Positions 26,080 to 35,512 of a stretch of 64,000 bases of DNA are shown piece by piece; the stretch's first letter is position 1, and each line of letters begins with the position of its first letter. The notes under the pieces are model-generated. The model made no database searches. It saw only the letters and a list, made by a program, of their open reading frames with translations, and was not told the origin of the DNA. This DNA comes from Lewinellaceae bacterium (GTDB taxonomy: Bacteria; Bacteroidota; Bacteroidia; Chitinophagales; Saprospiraceae): NCBI GenBank assembly GCA_020636075.1, contig JACJYO010000007.1, forward strand, positions 186,001 through 250,000, read 5' to 3'. The position numbers were made by a program, and so were the translations under genes.

Positions 26080-27363
26080 TTAAAAAGCGAAGTATTCTAC
26101 ACCATTTTCACCGATAAATACCCATTTGCCTTTTGTTTTAACACGATATACAATGAAATACTGCCCTCTTCTTACCACAAGGGTCGCGGACTGATCAATA
26201 GATTCATATTTAGGGTAAATAATGGGATAGTCGCTGTGAAACATGATGAGGCCGGTTAGCCCGTTTTTATAAAATTTCACGCCTTCTCGCGAGAACCGGA
26301 CGTTGTCATACTGGATCGGTAAAATAACTTGATTGGCATCGCCGACAATGCCACATTGCTTGTCTTTTTGTACATTAAAAAGTACTCCGGTTTTAAAAGA
26401 TGGGCAAATCGGGGCAAGACCGCACTGTAAGACTGCTTTGATGCTGTCGTATTGTGGTTCGAATGCAACAGCCTGATTTATTCTTGAGATGGCGCCAAAC
26501 AGGTTGTTTTTTCGAGTGATATAATACGGCCAGTTGGCGTTGTCTTTGAAAATACTGTCTAACGCATATTGCTCCATCAATTGGCGCATTGTTGCATCCA
26601 TGGGGTCAGGTGTCGAATTTGCTGTGTTCCTTCTGCCTGGAAGGACTTCTTCTACCAAAACAGGAGGTGCAGGCTTGTCAACTTTTGTTCGTTTGCCATC
26701 CTTTGTGATCTGAAAACAGGTCTGTTTTTTGAATGCGAACACTATCGGAGGGCTATTGTCAAAAGTAATGTAGGGTTCGATATGATCGTATTCAAAGGGG
26801 ATTATTTCAGCACCTTCCAGGGAAAACGCGCCCATTTTTTTTCCTTTCTTAGCCAATATGCCAAATTCGTTGAAGTACGTAACCAACGAATCGTATATCG
26901 GAGGTTTAATTAATGCGCCCACGTTATTATAGATGCCAAGTTTTTTCTGTTTCCGGACAATTATGTATTGGTCCATTGATTCGATGTTAATTTCATCAAA
27001 TTCAGCAGGGATGACAACATTGATTTGACTGGAAATTAAACCGAGGTGTCCTCTTTCTTTGTAAACAGCCAGTGCAGTACTGGAGGTAGGATCAACATTA
27101 TAAAAACCGACGCTGTCGAATGTCGGAGGGACAAGCACCTTGCCTAAAGTGTCGCAATAGCCCCACTTCCCATTTGAAAAGTAGGGTATTAATAGTTGCC
27201 TTTCAGATGGATTGGATGCTATCGGAAGGTAGCTCTGTTGAGCCTGTGTTTCTGGCGTGCTGGTAATACAAGCGAATCCAACATAAAAGAGCCAATGGAT
27301 GCGGAATGGCTGTCGAACCAGCCACCAAAAACGCAGCCTGAACCCGCAAGAAGTGTATTGCAT
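26080..27363 (-). CDS. WG-repeat protein, probably exported
   Basis: Starting at the ATG at 27363 gives 427 residues and avoids overlap with the LytTR gene. A basic N-region precedes a signal-like core (IHWLFYVGFACITSTPETQAQQ). The rest is a series of WG-type repeats, about 25-50 residues each, with the pattern G-K-W/L-G-x-x-x-x-x-G-x-x-x-x-P-x-x-Y-D. Examples are NGKWGYCDTLGKVLVPPTFDSV, KKLGIYNNVGALIKPPIYDSL and KQCGIVGDANQVILPIQYDNV. Function of these repeats is unknown; they are common in Bacteroidota and likely form solenoids. Local A+T is higher than in its neighbours. Confidence 0.8.
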   Translation of the reverse strand: MQYTSCGFRLRFWWLVRQPFRIHWLFYVGFACITSTPETQAQQSYLPIASNPSERQLLIPYFSNGKWGYCDTLGKVLVPPTFDSVGFYNVDPTSSTALAVYKERGHLGLISSQINVVIPAEFDEINIESMDQYIIVRKQKKLGIYNNVGALIKPPIYDSLVTYFNEFGILAKKGKKMGAFSLEGAEIIPFEYDHIEPYITFDNSPPIVFAFKKQTCFQITKDGKRTKVDKPAPPVLVEEVLPGRRNTANSTPDPMDATMRQLMEQYALDSIFKDNANWPYYITRKNNLFGAISRINQAVAFEPQYDSIKAVLQCGLAPICPSFKTGVLFNVQKDKQCGIVGDANQVILPIQYDNVRFSREGVKFYKNGLTGLIMFHSDYPIIYPKYESIDQSATLVVRRGQYFIVYRVKTKGKWVFIGENGVEYFAF

Positions 27364-27400
27364 TTGGAGAAAAATTTGGGCGAATTTAAACTCAAATCCT

Positions 27401-28114
27401 TCAAAATACCCGCCGGACGACCTCGTCCCGGTAATTTGCTCCGATCGGTAGTTTTTCTTTGCCAATATGGATCATGTTCCCCTCCAGGGTGTCAATCTTG
27501 TCAATAGCCACAATGTAGGATTTGTGGATGCGGATGAAGCGGCTTGGGGGGAGGGTGTCTTCCAGGCTTTTCAGCGAATTTAGCGAAAGCAGTCGCCCGG
27601 AGGGTGTGTGAAAAGCAACGTATTCGCGCATGCTTTGGATAAACTGGATGTCGTCCAGTTTGACGCGATGCACTTTGTGGTCGGCCTTAACCAGAATATG
27701 ATCTTTTTCAGGGTTAGCCGTATCGGCTGAGCTTCCATTGTTGTTACTACGGGCCTGGTGATGCGCAATAACTTTGTTTACCGCCTGTACGAATCGTTCG
27801 AACGAAAACGGTTTGAGCAGGTAATCCGTTACATCCAGGGCATAGCCTTCCAGGGCAAATTCGGCGTAGGCAGTCGTGAAAATTACCAGGGGTTTTACGG
27901 TCAATGTGCGCAGGAATTCAATCCCGGTGAGCTCCGGCATTTGGATGTCGAGAAAAACCAGGTCTACGGGTTCTTGTTGCAGGGTGTTCATCGCCTCCAG
28001 CGGATTGGCGCAACTGGCCACCAATTCCAGGCTGGGCAGCCGCCCAATGAATGTTTGTAGGAGGGTGCGGGCGAGTTCCTCGTCATCAACTATGAGGCAT
28101 TTGATTGGTTTCAC
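27401..28114 (-). CDS. LytTR-family response regulator
   Basis: The 237-residue protein has an N-terminal receiver domain (KCLIVDDEELAR, phosphoacceptor D56 in LVFLDIQMPE, switch Thr in IFTTAYAEFALEG, Lys in YLLKPF). A 20-residue Ser/Asn-rich linker leads to a C-terminal LytTR DNA-binding domain from about residue 140 (ILVKADHKVHRVKLDDIQFIQSMREYVAFHT ... FIRIHKSYIVAIDKI). Its start overlaps the stop of the upstream kinase gene by four bases, so the two are translationally coupled and form a pair. Confidence 0.95.
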   Translation of the reverse strand: MKPIKCLIVDDEELARTLLQTFIGRLPSLELVASCANPLEAMNTLQQEPVDLVFLDIQMPELTGIEFLRTLTVKPLVIFTTAYAEFALEGYALDVTDYLLKPFSFERFVQAVNKVIAHHQARSNNNGSSADTANPEKDHILVKADHKVHRVKLDDIQFIQSMREYVAFHTPSGRLLSLNSLKSLEDTLPPSRFIRIHKSYIVAIDKIDTLEGNMIHIGKEKLPIGANYRDEVVRRVF

Positions 28115-29169
28115 GACACATCGATGGTTAAGCGAACGCTAAAAACTTCAGAATCGGCTTCCAGGAGCAATTCGTGGTGATTGGGGTACACAAGTTCCAA
28201 CTGGCGGCGGACATTCGCCAAGCCGATACCGCCGATTTCATCTTTAGTAAACGCTTGTTCCGGGATACTGTTTTTTACGTCAAACAGGATTTGCGTCTCC
28301 GTAGTTTTAAGATCGATCGTTATCCAGCCTTTATCGCGGTCTTCAATTTTGCTGTGTTTAAACGCATTTTCCACAAATGGGATCAGCAGCATAGGGGCAA
28401 CGGAAAGTGTCGGGCGACTTTCGTCGAGACGAACCTCTACATTCAGGCCGCGGCTGTCTTTTAGCAGGTTGAGGTCGATAAAATGACGCAAGTATTCGAT
28501 CTCCTTGCCGAGCGGAACCCGTTCGGCTTTGCAATCGTAAAGCATGTACCGCAACATACCGGAGAGTTTCAGCAGGTTTTCAGGAGCCTGGTCCGACTTG
28601 ATTACTGTCAGGGTGTAAATGTTGTTCAAGGCATTGAACAAAAAATGCGGGTTGATCTGCGATTTCAGAAACTTGAGCTCTGCCTCCAGTTTTTCACTTC
28701 GGAATTCTGAAGCCTCCTGCTCTTTTTGGGTGGCAAACCGGCCTACCTCAAATAAGGCACTGCCAATTAATGCCGTAAAAAAGGGCATGGCCATACCGAT
28801 GTAACGCATACTGACCCGGTAGGTGCTCGGGGGTTTTCCCCGGTCGCCATGTCCGCCGCCACTCCCGGGTGGGCGATTAAAATACTCAGCCCAGGGCATG
28901 GCATCCCAATCGAGCAGCAAAACCACCAGGGCAATCATTACCACCCCGACCACCACATAGGCGCCTTGTTTTTTAGAAAAATACAATTTGGGAAGCAGGA
29001 TTTCCATATTGGCCCAAACCACCAGGGCAATGGCGGCCAGCACTACGGCGCTTCGCCCAATGAGGCGTTCAGAAAACTCCCAATTGCCCAGCAAAATGCT
29101 TGGAATAAAAACCCAAAGGCTGCCCCAGAACAGAATTTGCAGCCAGGTGTCGCGGCGTGGTAAAAACAT
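28111..29169 (-). CDS. LytS-type sensor histidine kinase
   Basis: Starting at the ATG at 29169 gives 352 residues. There are four hydrophobic segments: ILFWGSLWVFIPSILLG, AVVLAAIALVVWANMEIL, YVVVGVVMIALVVLLLDW and IGMAMPFFTALIGSALFEV. Gly-rich PPGSGGGHGDRG lies between the third and fourth. The His_kinase domain follows, with the phosphoacceptor histidine (about H175) in LKSQINPHFLFNALNNIYTL. The ATPase part has PMLLIPFVENAFKHSK and GGIGLANVRRQLEL. It lacks a recognisable periplasmic sensor, so it may sense through its membrane helices. It pairs with the LytTR regulator. Confidence 0.93.
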   Translation of the reverse strand: MFLPRRDTWLQILFWGSLWVFIPSILLGNWEFSERLIGRSAVVLAAIALVVWANMEILLPKLYFSKKQGAYVVVGVVMIALVVLLLDWDAMPWAEYFNRPPGSGGGHGDRGKPPSTYRVSMRYIGMAMPFFTALIGSALFEVGRFATQKEQEASEFRSEKLEAELKFLKSQINPHFLFNALNNIYTLTVIKSDQAPENLLKLSGMLRYMLYDCKAERVPLGKEIEYLRHFIDLNLLKDSRGLNVEVRLDESRPTLSVAPMLLIPFVENAFKHSKIEDRDKGWITIDLKTTETQILFDVKNSIPEQAFTKDEIGGIGLANVRRQLELVYPNHHELLLEADSEVFSVRLTIDVS

Positions 29170-29417
29170 GGCCACAAAAGTGCTGAATCTAAGCTGGCTG
29201 CCAAATTATTCTCAACAAACACGGTGTTTTCCTCTTTTAAATCCGGGCCTCGATCAACCAAACTCAATTTAAGATACATAAGGACGATCATCGGCATTTC
29301 ATGGGTAAATCAACCCCGTTCATTGAATAATTTTTCATGCTTTGCATCGGTGACCCACTTTTGCACCGAATAAAGAACAGTCACAAATTTTCTCATTCAC
29401 GTAATCACAAAATAGAT

Positions 29418-29912
29418 ATGACAAACACCATCAAATTGCTTGCAATGGCCATGCTTCTGTTGGCCGGATTTACGCTTCAGGCTCAACCGGGCGGTGGCGG
29501 ACGCGATATGAATCCTGAAAAGCGCGCCGAACAGCAAACGGCTCAAATGACTGAAAAACTGTCACTTTCCGAGGCCCAAACTGGTAAAGTGAAAGAAATC
29601 AACCTGAAGTATGCGAACAAAATGAAGGAAGCCCGTGATGCTGCCGATGGCGACTGGTCTTCCATGCGCGAAACGATGACGGCCTTGCGCGATGAACAGG
29701 ATAAAGAACTGAAAACGGTGCTGACCGAAGAACAGTACACCCAGTGGGATCGTATCCGGACCGAACAACGCAACAACCGCGGTGGCCGGATGGGACCTGG
29801 CAACCAACCCGATGCCGGAAAAGCGGCTCCTGCCGAAGATGGAACAGGTAAGAAAGCGAAGAAAGGTAAGAAGAACAAAAAGTCGGGTTCTGACTCTGAC
29901 TCGAATAATTAA
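29418..29912 (+). CDS. Spy-like periplasmic protein
   Basis: The ATG at 29418 gives 164 residues with a signal peptide (LLAMAMLLLAGFTLQAQ). The mature part is helical and charged: EKRAEQQTAQMTEKLSLSEAQTGKVKEINLKYANKMKEARDAADGDWSSM and LRDEQDKELKTVLTEEQYTQWDRIR. This LTEEQYxxW pattern is typical of Spy/CpxP-like and DUF4890-type Bacteroidota proteins, which sense or chaperone in the envelope. It ends in a Lys/Ser-rich tail (KKAKKGKKNKKSGSDSD). It lies 248 bases from the divergent kinase gene and just upstream of the TonB-dependent receptor gene. Confidence 0.78.
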   Translation: MTNTIKLLAMAMLLLAGFTLQAQPGGGGRDMNPEKRAEQQTAQMTEKLSLSEAQTGKVKEINLKYANKMKEARDAADGDWSSMRETMTALRDEQDKELKTVLTEEQYTQWDRIRTEQRNNRGGRMGPGNQPDAGKAAPAEDGTGKKAKKGKKNKKSGSDSDSNN

Positions 29913-29939
29913 ACACCAACATTTAATCTTGTTTTACTG

Positions 29940-29987
29940 CCCGGACGCAAAGACGCAACGAATGATTTTCACGGCTTTGCGTCCGGG
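29940..29987. repeat. hairpin of CCCGGACGCAAAG words
   Basis: A 13-bp perfect stem CCCGGACGCAAAG (29940-29952) / CTTTGCGTCCGGG (29975-29987) with a 22-base loop lies between the Spy-like gene and the receptor gene. No U-tract follows, so attenuation is possible but not shown. Confidence 0.9.
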
Positions 29988-30035
29988 TGGTATAATTGAA
30001 CACGCAGTTTTTTAAGGAATATCCATAAAATAAAT

Positions 30036-32897
30036 ATGAAACAATACGCCTTTGCCGCCCTCCTGCTGCTCAGCCAAACCCTGGCCGCGCAGACTTTTTC
30101 TATCTCGGGGAAAATTGTTGACGACTCAAACGCTGAGCTCCCCGGCGCTACCGTGAGCCTTCAACAACCCTGGGGTGATCCTGTCCAAAATACAGCCAGC
30201 CGGGCTGACGGTACCTTTGAATTGAAAGGTATTGGCAAAGGCGGGTATAAACTCCGGATCACGGCTATCGGATTTACGCCCTGGGTAAAGGAAGTTACCC
30301 TGTCGGATGCCAATGTTCGGATGGGGGTCATCAGCCTGGAACCAGATGCGGTAGTACTGCAAGGTGTGGAGGTGAAAGGAACAGTGCCCATTGCGCAGCA
30401 AAAAGGCGATACCACGGAATTTAATGCCAATGCCGTGAAGGTTATGAGCGATGCAAATGCAGAGGATCTCATAGAAAAACTGCCAACGGTGACCATGGAC
30501 AATGGCACAATGAAAGCGCAAGGCGAAAATGTCGGGCGCGTACTGGTCGACGGTAAGGAGTTTTTTGGCAACGACCCGACTGCAGCCCTTAAAAACCTGC
30601 CGGCAGAGATCATCGAAAAGGTACAAATCTTCGATGCCCAAAGCGAACAATCACAATTCACTGGTTTTCAGGATGGCAATACAACCAAAACTATCAACAT
30701 CGTAACCAAAACCGGTATGCGAAACGGCCAGTTTGGCAAGGTTTACGCCGGCTATGGCTACGAGGACAAATACCAGGCCGGCGGAAATATCAACCTGTTC
30801 GATGGTGACCGGCGTATTTCATTTATTGGCATGACGAATAATATCAACGTCCGGAATTTTTCCTACGATGATATTCTGAGTGTCATGGGTTCCGGAGGTC
30901 GCGGCGGACGGTTTCGCGGCGGCGGTGGTGGTCGCGGCGGCCGAGGTGGCGGTGGTTCTGCAGGTGACTTTTTGGTCAACTCGCAAGGGGGTATCGCTAC
31001 AACTACGGCATTTGGCCTAAACTACTCGGACCAGTGGGGTAAAAAAACGGAGGTCAGTGCCAGCTACTTTTTTAACGACGGAAATACAGACTCGGAATCG
31101 GACACTTACCGGCAGTACCTGAACAACGGCGAATTCGCCGAAGTGTACAATGAAAGCAACCGAACTACCAGCGATAATATTAACCACCGTTTCAGCGGCC
31201 GGATCAACATCGAGCTGGACAGCTTTAACTCCCTGCTGATCCGCCCACAGGTCACCTTGCAAAAAAACAAAGGTGAGTCGGCTATTTTGGGTGAAACGGC
31301 CTTTGAAAATGCGCTGCTGAGTCGCACGAACAACACCTATTTCTCCGATCTCTTCGGGGTGAATTTTAACAATACCTTGCTTTGGAGACACCGTTTTGCC
31401 AAAAAAGGGCGTACGGTTTCCTTCAATGTGAGCTCTGGCTACGCCCCCAAAAACGGCAACAGCACGCTTCAGTCAACGGATGCGTATTATTCGGGCCCGA
31501 CTACCCGGCAGGATACCCTTGACCAGATTTCAACGCTTGATGTCAACAGTTGGAACGTAGCCGGTAATCTTGAGTACACCGAACCAGTTAGCGAAAACGC
31601 GCAGCTGTTATTCAATTACCGTCTCAGTTACCAGCAAGAGGAATCAGACAAACAGACCTATGACTTCTTTGCTCCGGATGGCGGCTACACCTTGCTCAAC
31701 GAGCCGTTGACCAATATTTTCTCCAACGATTATATTACCCATCAAACCGGCGCCGGGTACAACTACAGCAAAGGGCGCGATTTTAATTTTAACCTGCGGA
31801 CCAACCTCCAATGGGCTGAACTCAACAACACGAAGACTTTCCCGAATCCAGGCAATTTTGGCCAAACGTTTTTCAATGTGCTGCCCTCGGCCATGGTTCG
31901 TTACAATCTCGATCGTACGCGCAACATCCGGCTTTTCTACCGTACCAGCACTAATTTGCCATCAGTAGATCAGTTACAGGATGTTATCGACAATACTAAT
32001 CCGCTTCAATTGCGCGTCGGAAACCCTGACCTGAAACAATCGTACCAGCAAAGCCTGTTTTTCCGCTTTCAGGCTTCCAATCCGGAAAAATCATCCACCT
32101 TTTTCGGTATGGTTGGCGGCGGTTTTACCAATGATTACATTGCCAATGCCACCTACCTGGCCAGCAGTGACGATCCGATTTTTCAACAGTACGATATTCA
32201 GCCAGGCGCTCAACTTACCCGCCCGGTTAACCTCGACGGCTACTGGAACATGCGTTCATTTATTTCCTATGGAAAACCGATAAAGGGTATTAAAACGAAT
32301 GTCAATATTGATCTGTCATACAACTATTCGCGTGCGCCTGGCCTGATTAACAATGTGACTAACTACGCAAACAACAACACTTTTGCTGTGGGAGTCACCT
32401 TTGCCAGCAATATCAGCGAACGAGTCGACTTTACCATTTCCGCCCGGCCCAGTTGGAACAAGGTGAATAACACCGCCCAAACGGGAAGCAACACTGAATA
32501 CCTGAGCCAAAACTCGCGCCTAAAGTTCAACTGGATTATTTTTGAAGGCTTTGTGTTGCGCACCGATCTGACGCACTCCCTCTATTCCGGCTTATCCGAC
32601 GGTTTTAACCAAAATTACTGGCTCTGGAACCTGGGCATTGGTAAAAAGATATTCAAAAACGAACGCGGTGAAATCACCCTGGCCATTAACGATTTGCTCA
32701 AGCAAAACCGGAACATCACCCGGAATATCACAGAAACCTACATCGAGGATTTGCAATCTAATGCCCTGCAACAGTTTGTCATGCTATCGTTTACCTACAA
32801 CCTTCGGAATTTCAATACCGGGAAAAAGGCGAACAAGGTAGAGGAAGAACGTCATGGCGATTGGGGCCCGCCGCCGGGTGGCGGCTGGCGGAACTGA
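30036..32897 (+). CDS. TonB-dependent receptor-like outer membrane protein
   Basis: The 953-residue protein has a signal peptide (AFAALLLLSQTLAAQ). A CarboxypepD_reg-like domain follows (ISGKIVDDSNAELPGATVSLQQP to about residue 110), then a plug-like region (EDLIEKLPTVTMDNGTMKAQGENVGRVLVDGKEFFGNDPTAALKNLPAEIIEKVQIFD). The rest is a large barrel of the OMP_b-brl_3 type. An unusual Gly/Arg-rich insertion of about 25 residues lies in an early loop near residue 290. The C-terminus ends in PPPGGGWRN after the last strand FVMLSFTYNLRNF. It has no SusD partner nearby; the substrate is unknown. It is probably cotranscribed with the Spy-like gene. Confidence 0.88.
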   Translation: MKQYAFAALLLLSQTLAAQTFSISGKIVDDSNAELPGATVSLQQPWGDPVQNTASRADGTFELKGIGKGGYKLRITAIGFTPWVKEVTLSDANVRMGVISLEPDAVVLQGVEVKGTVPIAQQKGDTTEFNANAVKVMSDANAEDLIEKLPTVTMDNGTMKAQGENVGRVLVDGKEFFGNDPTAALKNLPAEIIEKVQIFDAQSEQSQFTGFQDGNTTKTINIVTKTGMRNGQFGKVYAGYGYEDKYQAGGNINLFDGDRRISFIGMTNNINVRNFSYDDILSVMGSGGRGGRFRGGGGGRGGRGGGGSAGDFLVNSQGGIATTTAFGLNYSDQWGKKTEVSASYFFNDGNTDSESDTYRQYLNNGEFAEVYNESNRTTSDNINHRFSGRINIELDSFNSLLIRPQVTLQKNKGESAILGETAFENALLSRTNNTYFSDLFGVNFNNTLLWRHRFAKKGRTVSFNVSSGYAPKNGNSTLQSTDAYYSGPTTRQDTLDQISTLDVNSWNVAGNLEYTEPVSENAQLLFNYRLSYQQEESDKQTYDFFAPDGGYTLLNEPLTNIFSNDYITHQTGAGYNYSKGRDFNFNLRTNLQWAELNNTKTFPNPGNFGQTFFNVLPSAMVRYNLDRTRNIRLFYRTSTNLPSVDQLQDVIDNTNPLQLRVGNPDLKQSYQQSLFFRFQASNPEKSSTFFGMVGGGFTNDYIANATYLASSDDPIFQQYDIQPGAQLTRPVNLDGYWNMRSFISYGKPIKGIKTNVNIDLSYNYSRAPGLINNVTNYANNNTFAVGVTFASNISERVDFTISARPSWNKVNNTAQTGSNTEYLSQNSRLKFNWIIFEGFVLRTDLTHSLYSGLSDGFNQNYWLWNLGIGKKIFKNERGEITLAINDLLKQNRNITRNITETYIEDLQSNALQQFVMLSFTYNLRNFNTGKKANKVEEERHGDWGPPPGGGWRN

Positions 32898-32907
32898 TGT
32901 CCTTTTA

Positions 32908-32967
32908 TTCTCAGCCCCTTTTCTTAGCCCAGGCCTTAAGGCCTGGGCTAAGAAAAGGGGCTGAGAA
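32908..32967. repeat. perfect 60-bp loop-less palindrome
   Basis: Two 30-bp arms meet at 32937/32938 with no loop or mismatch. The centre is CCCAGGCCTTAAGGCCTGGG, and the flanking arm reads TTCTCAGCCCCTTTTCTTAG. It lies between the convergent ends of the receptor and Rieske genes. Confidence 0.95.
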
Positions 32968-32971
32968 GGGG

Positions 32972-34057
32972 TTAAGCCAGAAAATTAGCTAATAAACCAT
33001 GAAAATGATGCACCCCGCTTTCCATGCGCGGTGAAAAACGTCCGGCCTGATAATAGCGTGATTGCAGCCCTTTTTGAACGCCTTCCACGACAAATTCATC
33101 TTCCCGTTCCACTTTATCCAGGAGCGCGCCAGCGCCGGTGTGCAGTTTGCTTTCGTCGTACACATAAGTGATAAAACGGACTTTGGTGCGCTCCGGACTG
33201 AGCGGCTGCACCAGATTGACTGACAGTCCCCAGGGATAAAAATTGAGCATCAGGTTGGGGAAAATCCAGTAATAATAGGCAGCCACTTGCTGCCCGGCAT
33301 CCGGATGGTTTTCCGGTAAGTCAAAACAGTCTTCCGCACCTTTGGCCAGACCAACCTGAAGATTCATATGTTCAAACAACTCGGTACGGTAAGCGCCGTA
33401 GTCGAGTGTAGCATTGAGATCGGGATGTACAAACGGAATGTGGAAGCCCTCCAGATAATTGTCGCAGTACAAGGCCCAATGTGCATGCACCAGGTAATCT
33501 TTGGAAAGATCAGGTCGCTGTTGAAATTGCTCCATGGGCAAAAAGCCGACGCGGGCATTTAATTCGCGGGCAATTTGCTCAAAGGCAAAAGCCGGCTCCA
33601 GTCCGGCAAATAAAAATGGCCCCCATTGCTCCAGCGGAAACTGATGCAGATTATCGCATGGCCGTGGAAAATCCACCACCTCCCGGAATTCCGGCATCGA
33701 CACAAAGGCGCCGTCCAGGTCAAAACGGCGGCCATGATACTGACAAATTAGTTGCCGGTATTTCCCGGGGTGATGCACCAGCAAATTCCCCCGGTGCGTG
33801 CAAACATTGGATAAGCAGGAAATCCGGTCCTCCATATCGCGCACCAGCAACAACGGCTCGTTCAAAAATTGATCGAGCAGTATTAAGGGCTGCGCAGAAC
33901 CAGGCAACGGAATTTGATCCACATCACCCAGCCAGTGCCAGCAGCGCAGAAATACCTTTTCCCGCAGGGCATCAAAAACAGCCGGATCGCGGTAGAAGGC
34001 GGCTGGCAGGGTTTCGGCTTTGGCAATGTTTGGGTCAATGTTGAATTTTTGTGCCAT
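32972..34057 (-). CDS. Rieske ring-hydroxylating oxygenase, alpha subunit
   Basis: The 361-residue protein has an N-terminal Rieske [2Fe-2S] domain. The ligands are C86 and H88 (CTHRGN) and C105 and H108 (CQYHGRRF). The catalytic domain carries the mononuclear iron motif NYLEGFHIPFVH with H206 and H211. The pattern resembles the choline/carnitine monooxygenase group (CMO/CntA) as much as aromatic-ring dioxygenases. No ferredoxin reductase or beta subunit gene is nearby, so electrons must come from elsewhere. The neighbouring divergent gene is an amino-acid permease, which may hint at a quaternary amine or amino-acid substrate. Confidence 0.88.
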   Translation of the reverse strand: MAQKFNIDPNIAKAETLPAAFYRDPAVFDALREKVFLRCWHWLGDVDQIPLPGSAQPLILLDQFLNEPLLLVRDMEDRISCLSNVCTHRGNLLVHHPGKYRQLICQYHGRRFDLDGAFVSMPEFREVVDFPRPCDNLHQFPLEQWGPFLFAGLEPAFAFEQIARELNARVGFLPMEQFQQRPDLSKDYLVHAHWALYCDNYLEGFHIPFVHPDLNATLDYGAYRTELFEHMNLQVGLAKGAEDCFDLPENHPDAGQQVAAYYYWIFPNLMLNFYPWGLSVNLVQPLSPERTKVRFITYVYDESKLHTGAGALLDKVEREDEFVVEGVQKGLQSRYYQAGRFSPRMESGVHHFHGLLANFLA

Positions 34058-34154
34058 GATCTGAAGACAAGATGGGTTTTCGATTTACCCCTCAAGATAA
34101 GCACAGAGCCCTTACCTTGAGGGTTTCTTCTTTTCAGAAAACGGGATTTATCGT

Positions 34155-35444
34155 ATGCAAACCCGCACCATCGGCCTTTGGGAAAGTACGGCGCTTGTCG
34201 TCGGCAATATGATCGGTTCCGGGATATTTTTGTTGCCTGCAGCCCTGGCGGCATTTGGCGGCATAAGTATTCTGGGCTGGCTTTTTTCAGCGGCAGGCGC
34301 CCTGTGTCTGGCGCGGCTGTTCGGCTATCTCAGTCAGGAACTCCCGCAAACTGGCGGCCCTTATGCATACTCCCGGAAGGGCTTGGGTGATTTTGCCGGA
34401 TTTCTGGTGGGTTGGGGCTACTGGATTTCCATTTGCTCGGGCAATGCAGCCATCACCACAGCCCTGGTCAGTTACCTGAGTGCCTTTTTTCCAATACTGG
34501 AAACCCAACGACTGCTCGCAGTGGCAGCAGGTTTGGCCCTGATTTGGGGCCTCACCTGGGTGAATGCGCGGGGTGTGAAAGAAGCCGCTGCCGTGCAGGT
34601 AGTCACAACAATTTTGAAGGTTGCGCCCATTGTGCTACTGGCTATAGTGGGGCTTTTTTACACAGACTGGAGCCATTTTGTGCCGTTCAACCGAAGTGGC
34701 CAGTCGGCATTTTCGGCTGTCACAGCAACAGCTACATTAACTCTTTGGGCTTTTCTGGGCATGGAATCGGCAACGGTACCTGCCGGCAACGTGCGCAACC
34801 CGGAGCGAACCATTCCCCAGGCTACACTGCTCGGTACCCTGATCACAATTTTGGTAAACATCGCCGGAACAGTGGCTGTCATGGGGTTGGTGCCGCCGGA
34901 AGTCCTGGCTGACTCCCCGGCGCCGTTTGCCGACGCCGCTGCGCGGATATGGGGTCCTGTGGCACACCAGTTGGTGGCTGCCGCTGCCGTTGTGGCGACT
35001 TTCGGAGCACTCAACGGCTGGATCTTGATGCAGGGGCAGGTGCCTATGGCCGTTGCCGCCGACCGGTTGTTTCCCGCAATTTTTGCCCGGCAAGGGAAAT
35101 CAGGCGCCCCGGTGGCCGGATTGCTGATTTCCAGTGTATTGGTTTCGGTAGTAATGCCTATGTATTTTACCCGGGGCTTCGTCGCCGCTTTTCAGTTTAT
35201 CATACTGCTGTCGACGATGACCGTACTGGTGCCTTATGTTTTTTCGGCAGCCGCCTACGCGGTGTTGGTTTTTCAAAAAAATAAACTGCTACGTGGAAGG
35301 GTAGTGCTGCGGTTGGTTGTGACAGTACTGGCCTTTGCTTTTTCAGTATGGGCAATTGCAGGCTCGGGAATGGAGCCCGTGTACTGGGGGTTTTTGCTGT
35401 TGCTGGCAGGTATTCCGGTTTATGTTTGGGTGAAAAGGGGATAG
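34155..35444 (+). CDS. APC-superfamily amino-acid permease
   Basis: The 429-residue inner membrane protein has about 12 hydrophobic helices. The first carries the APC signature GNMIGSGIFLLPAALAAFGG, whose Gly-x-Gly unwound segment binds substrate in AdiC and relatives. Other landmarks are LPQTGGPYAYSRKGLGDFAGFLVGWGYW and FLGMESATVPAGNVRNPERTIPQAT. The order and length fit the AdiC/PotE-like basic amino-acid/polyamine antiporter group. It is divergent from the Rieske gene with 97 bases between. Confidence 0.88.
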   Translation: MQTRTIGLWESTALVVGNMIGSGIFLLPAALAAFGGISILGWLFSAAGALCLARLFGYLSQELPQTGGPYAYSRKGLGDFAGFLVGWGYWISICSGNAAITTALVSYLSAFFPILETQRLLAVAAGLALIWGLTWVNARGVKEAAAVQVVTTILKVAPIVLLAIVGLFYTDWSHFVPFNRSGQSAFSAVTATATLTLWAFLGMESATVPAGNVRNPERTIPQATLLGTLITILVNIAGTVAVMGLVPPEVLADSPAPFADAAARIWGPVAHQLVAAAAVVATFGALNGWILMQGQVPMAVAADRLFPAIFARQGKSGAPVAGLLISSVLVSVVMPMYFTRGFVAAFQFIILLSTMTVLVPYVFSAAAYAVLVFQKNKLLRGRVVLRLVVTVLAFAFSVWAIAGSGMEPVYWGFLLLLAGIPVYVWVKRG

Positions 35445-35470
35445 GTTTTTTTTGCCCTTTCTGGTCAGGC

Positions 35471-35508
35471 CTTTCTCAGCCCAGGCCTTAAGGCCTGGGC
35501 TGAGAAAG
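35471..35508. repeat. perfect 38-bp loop-less palindrome
   Basis: Two 19-bp arms (CTTTCTCAGCCCAGGCCTT and complement) meet at 35489/35490. It lies between the convergent ends of the permease gene and the PhnA-domain gene. Confidence 0.95.
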
Positions 35509-35512
35509 CGGA

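Noticed and set aside
29940..29987. Rho-independent terminator after the Spy-like gene
   Set aside because: The stem is strong but the loop is long and no T run follows. It fits the intergenic word-repeat pattern better.
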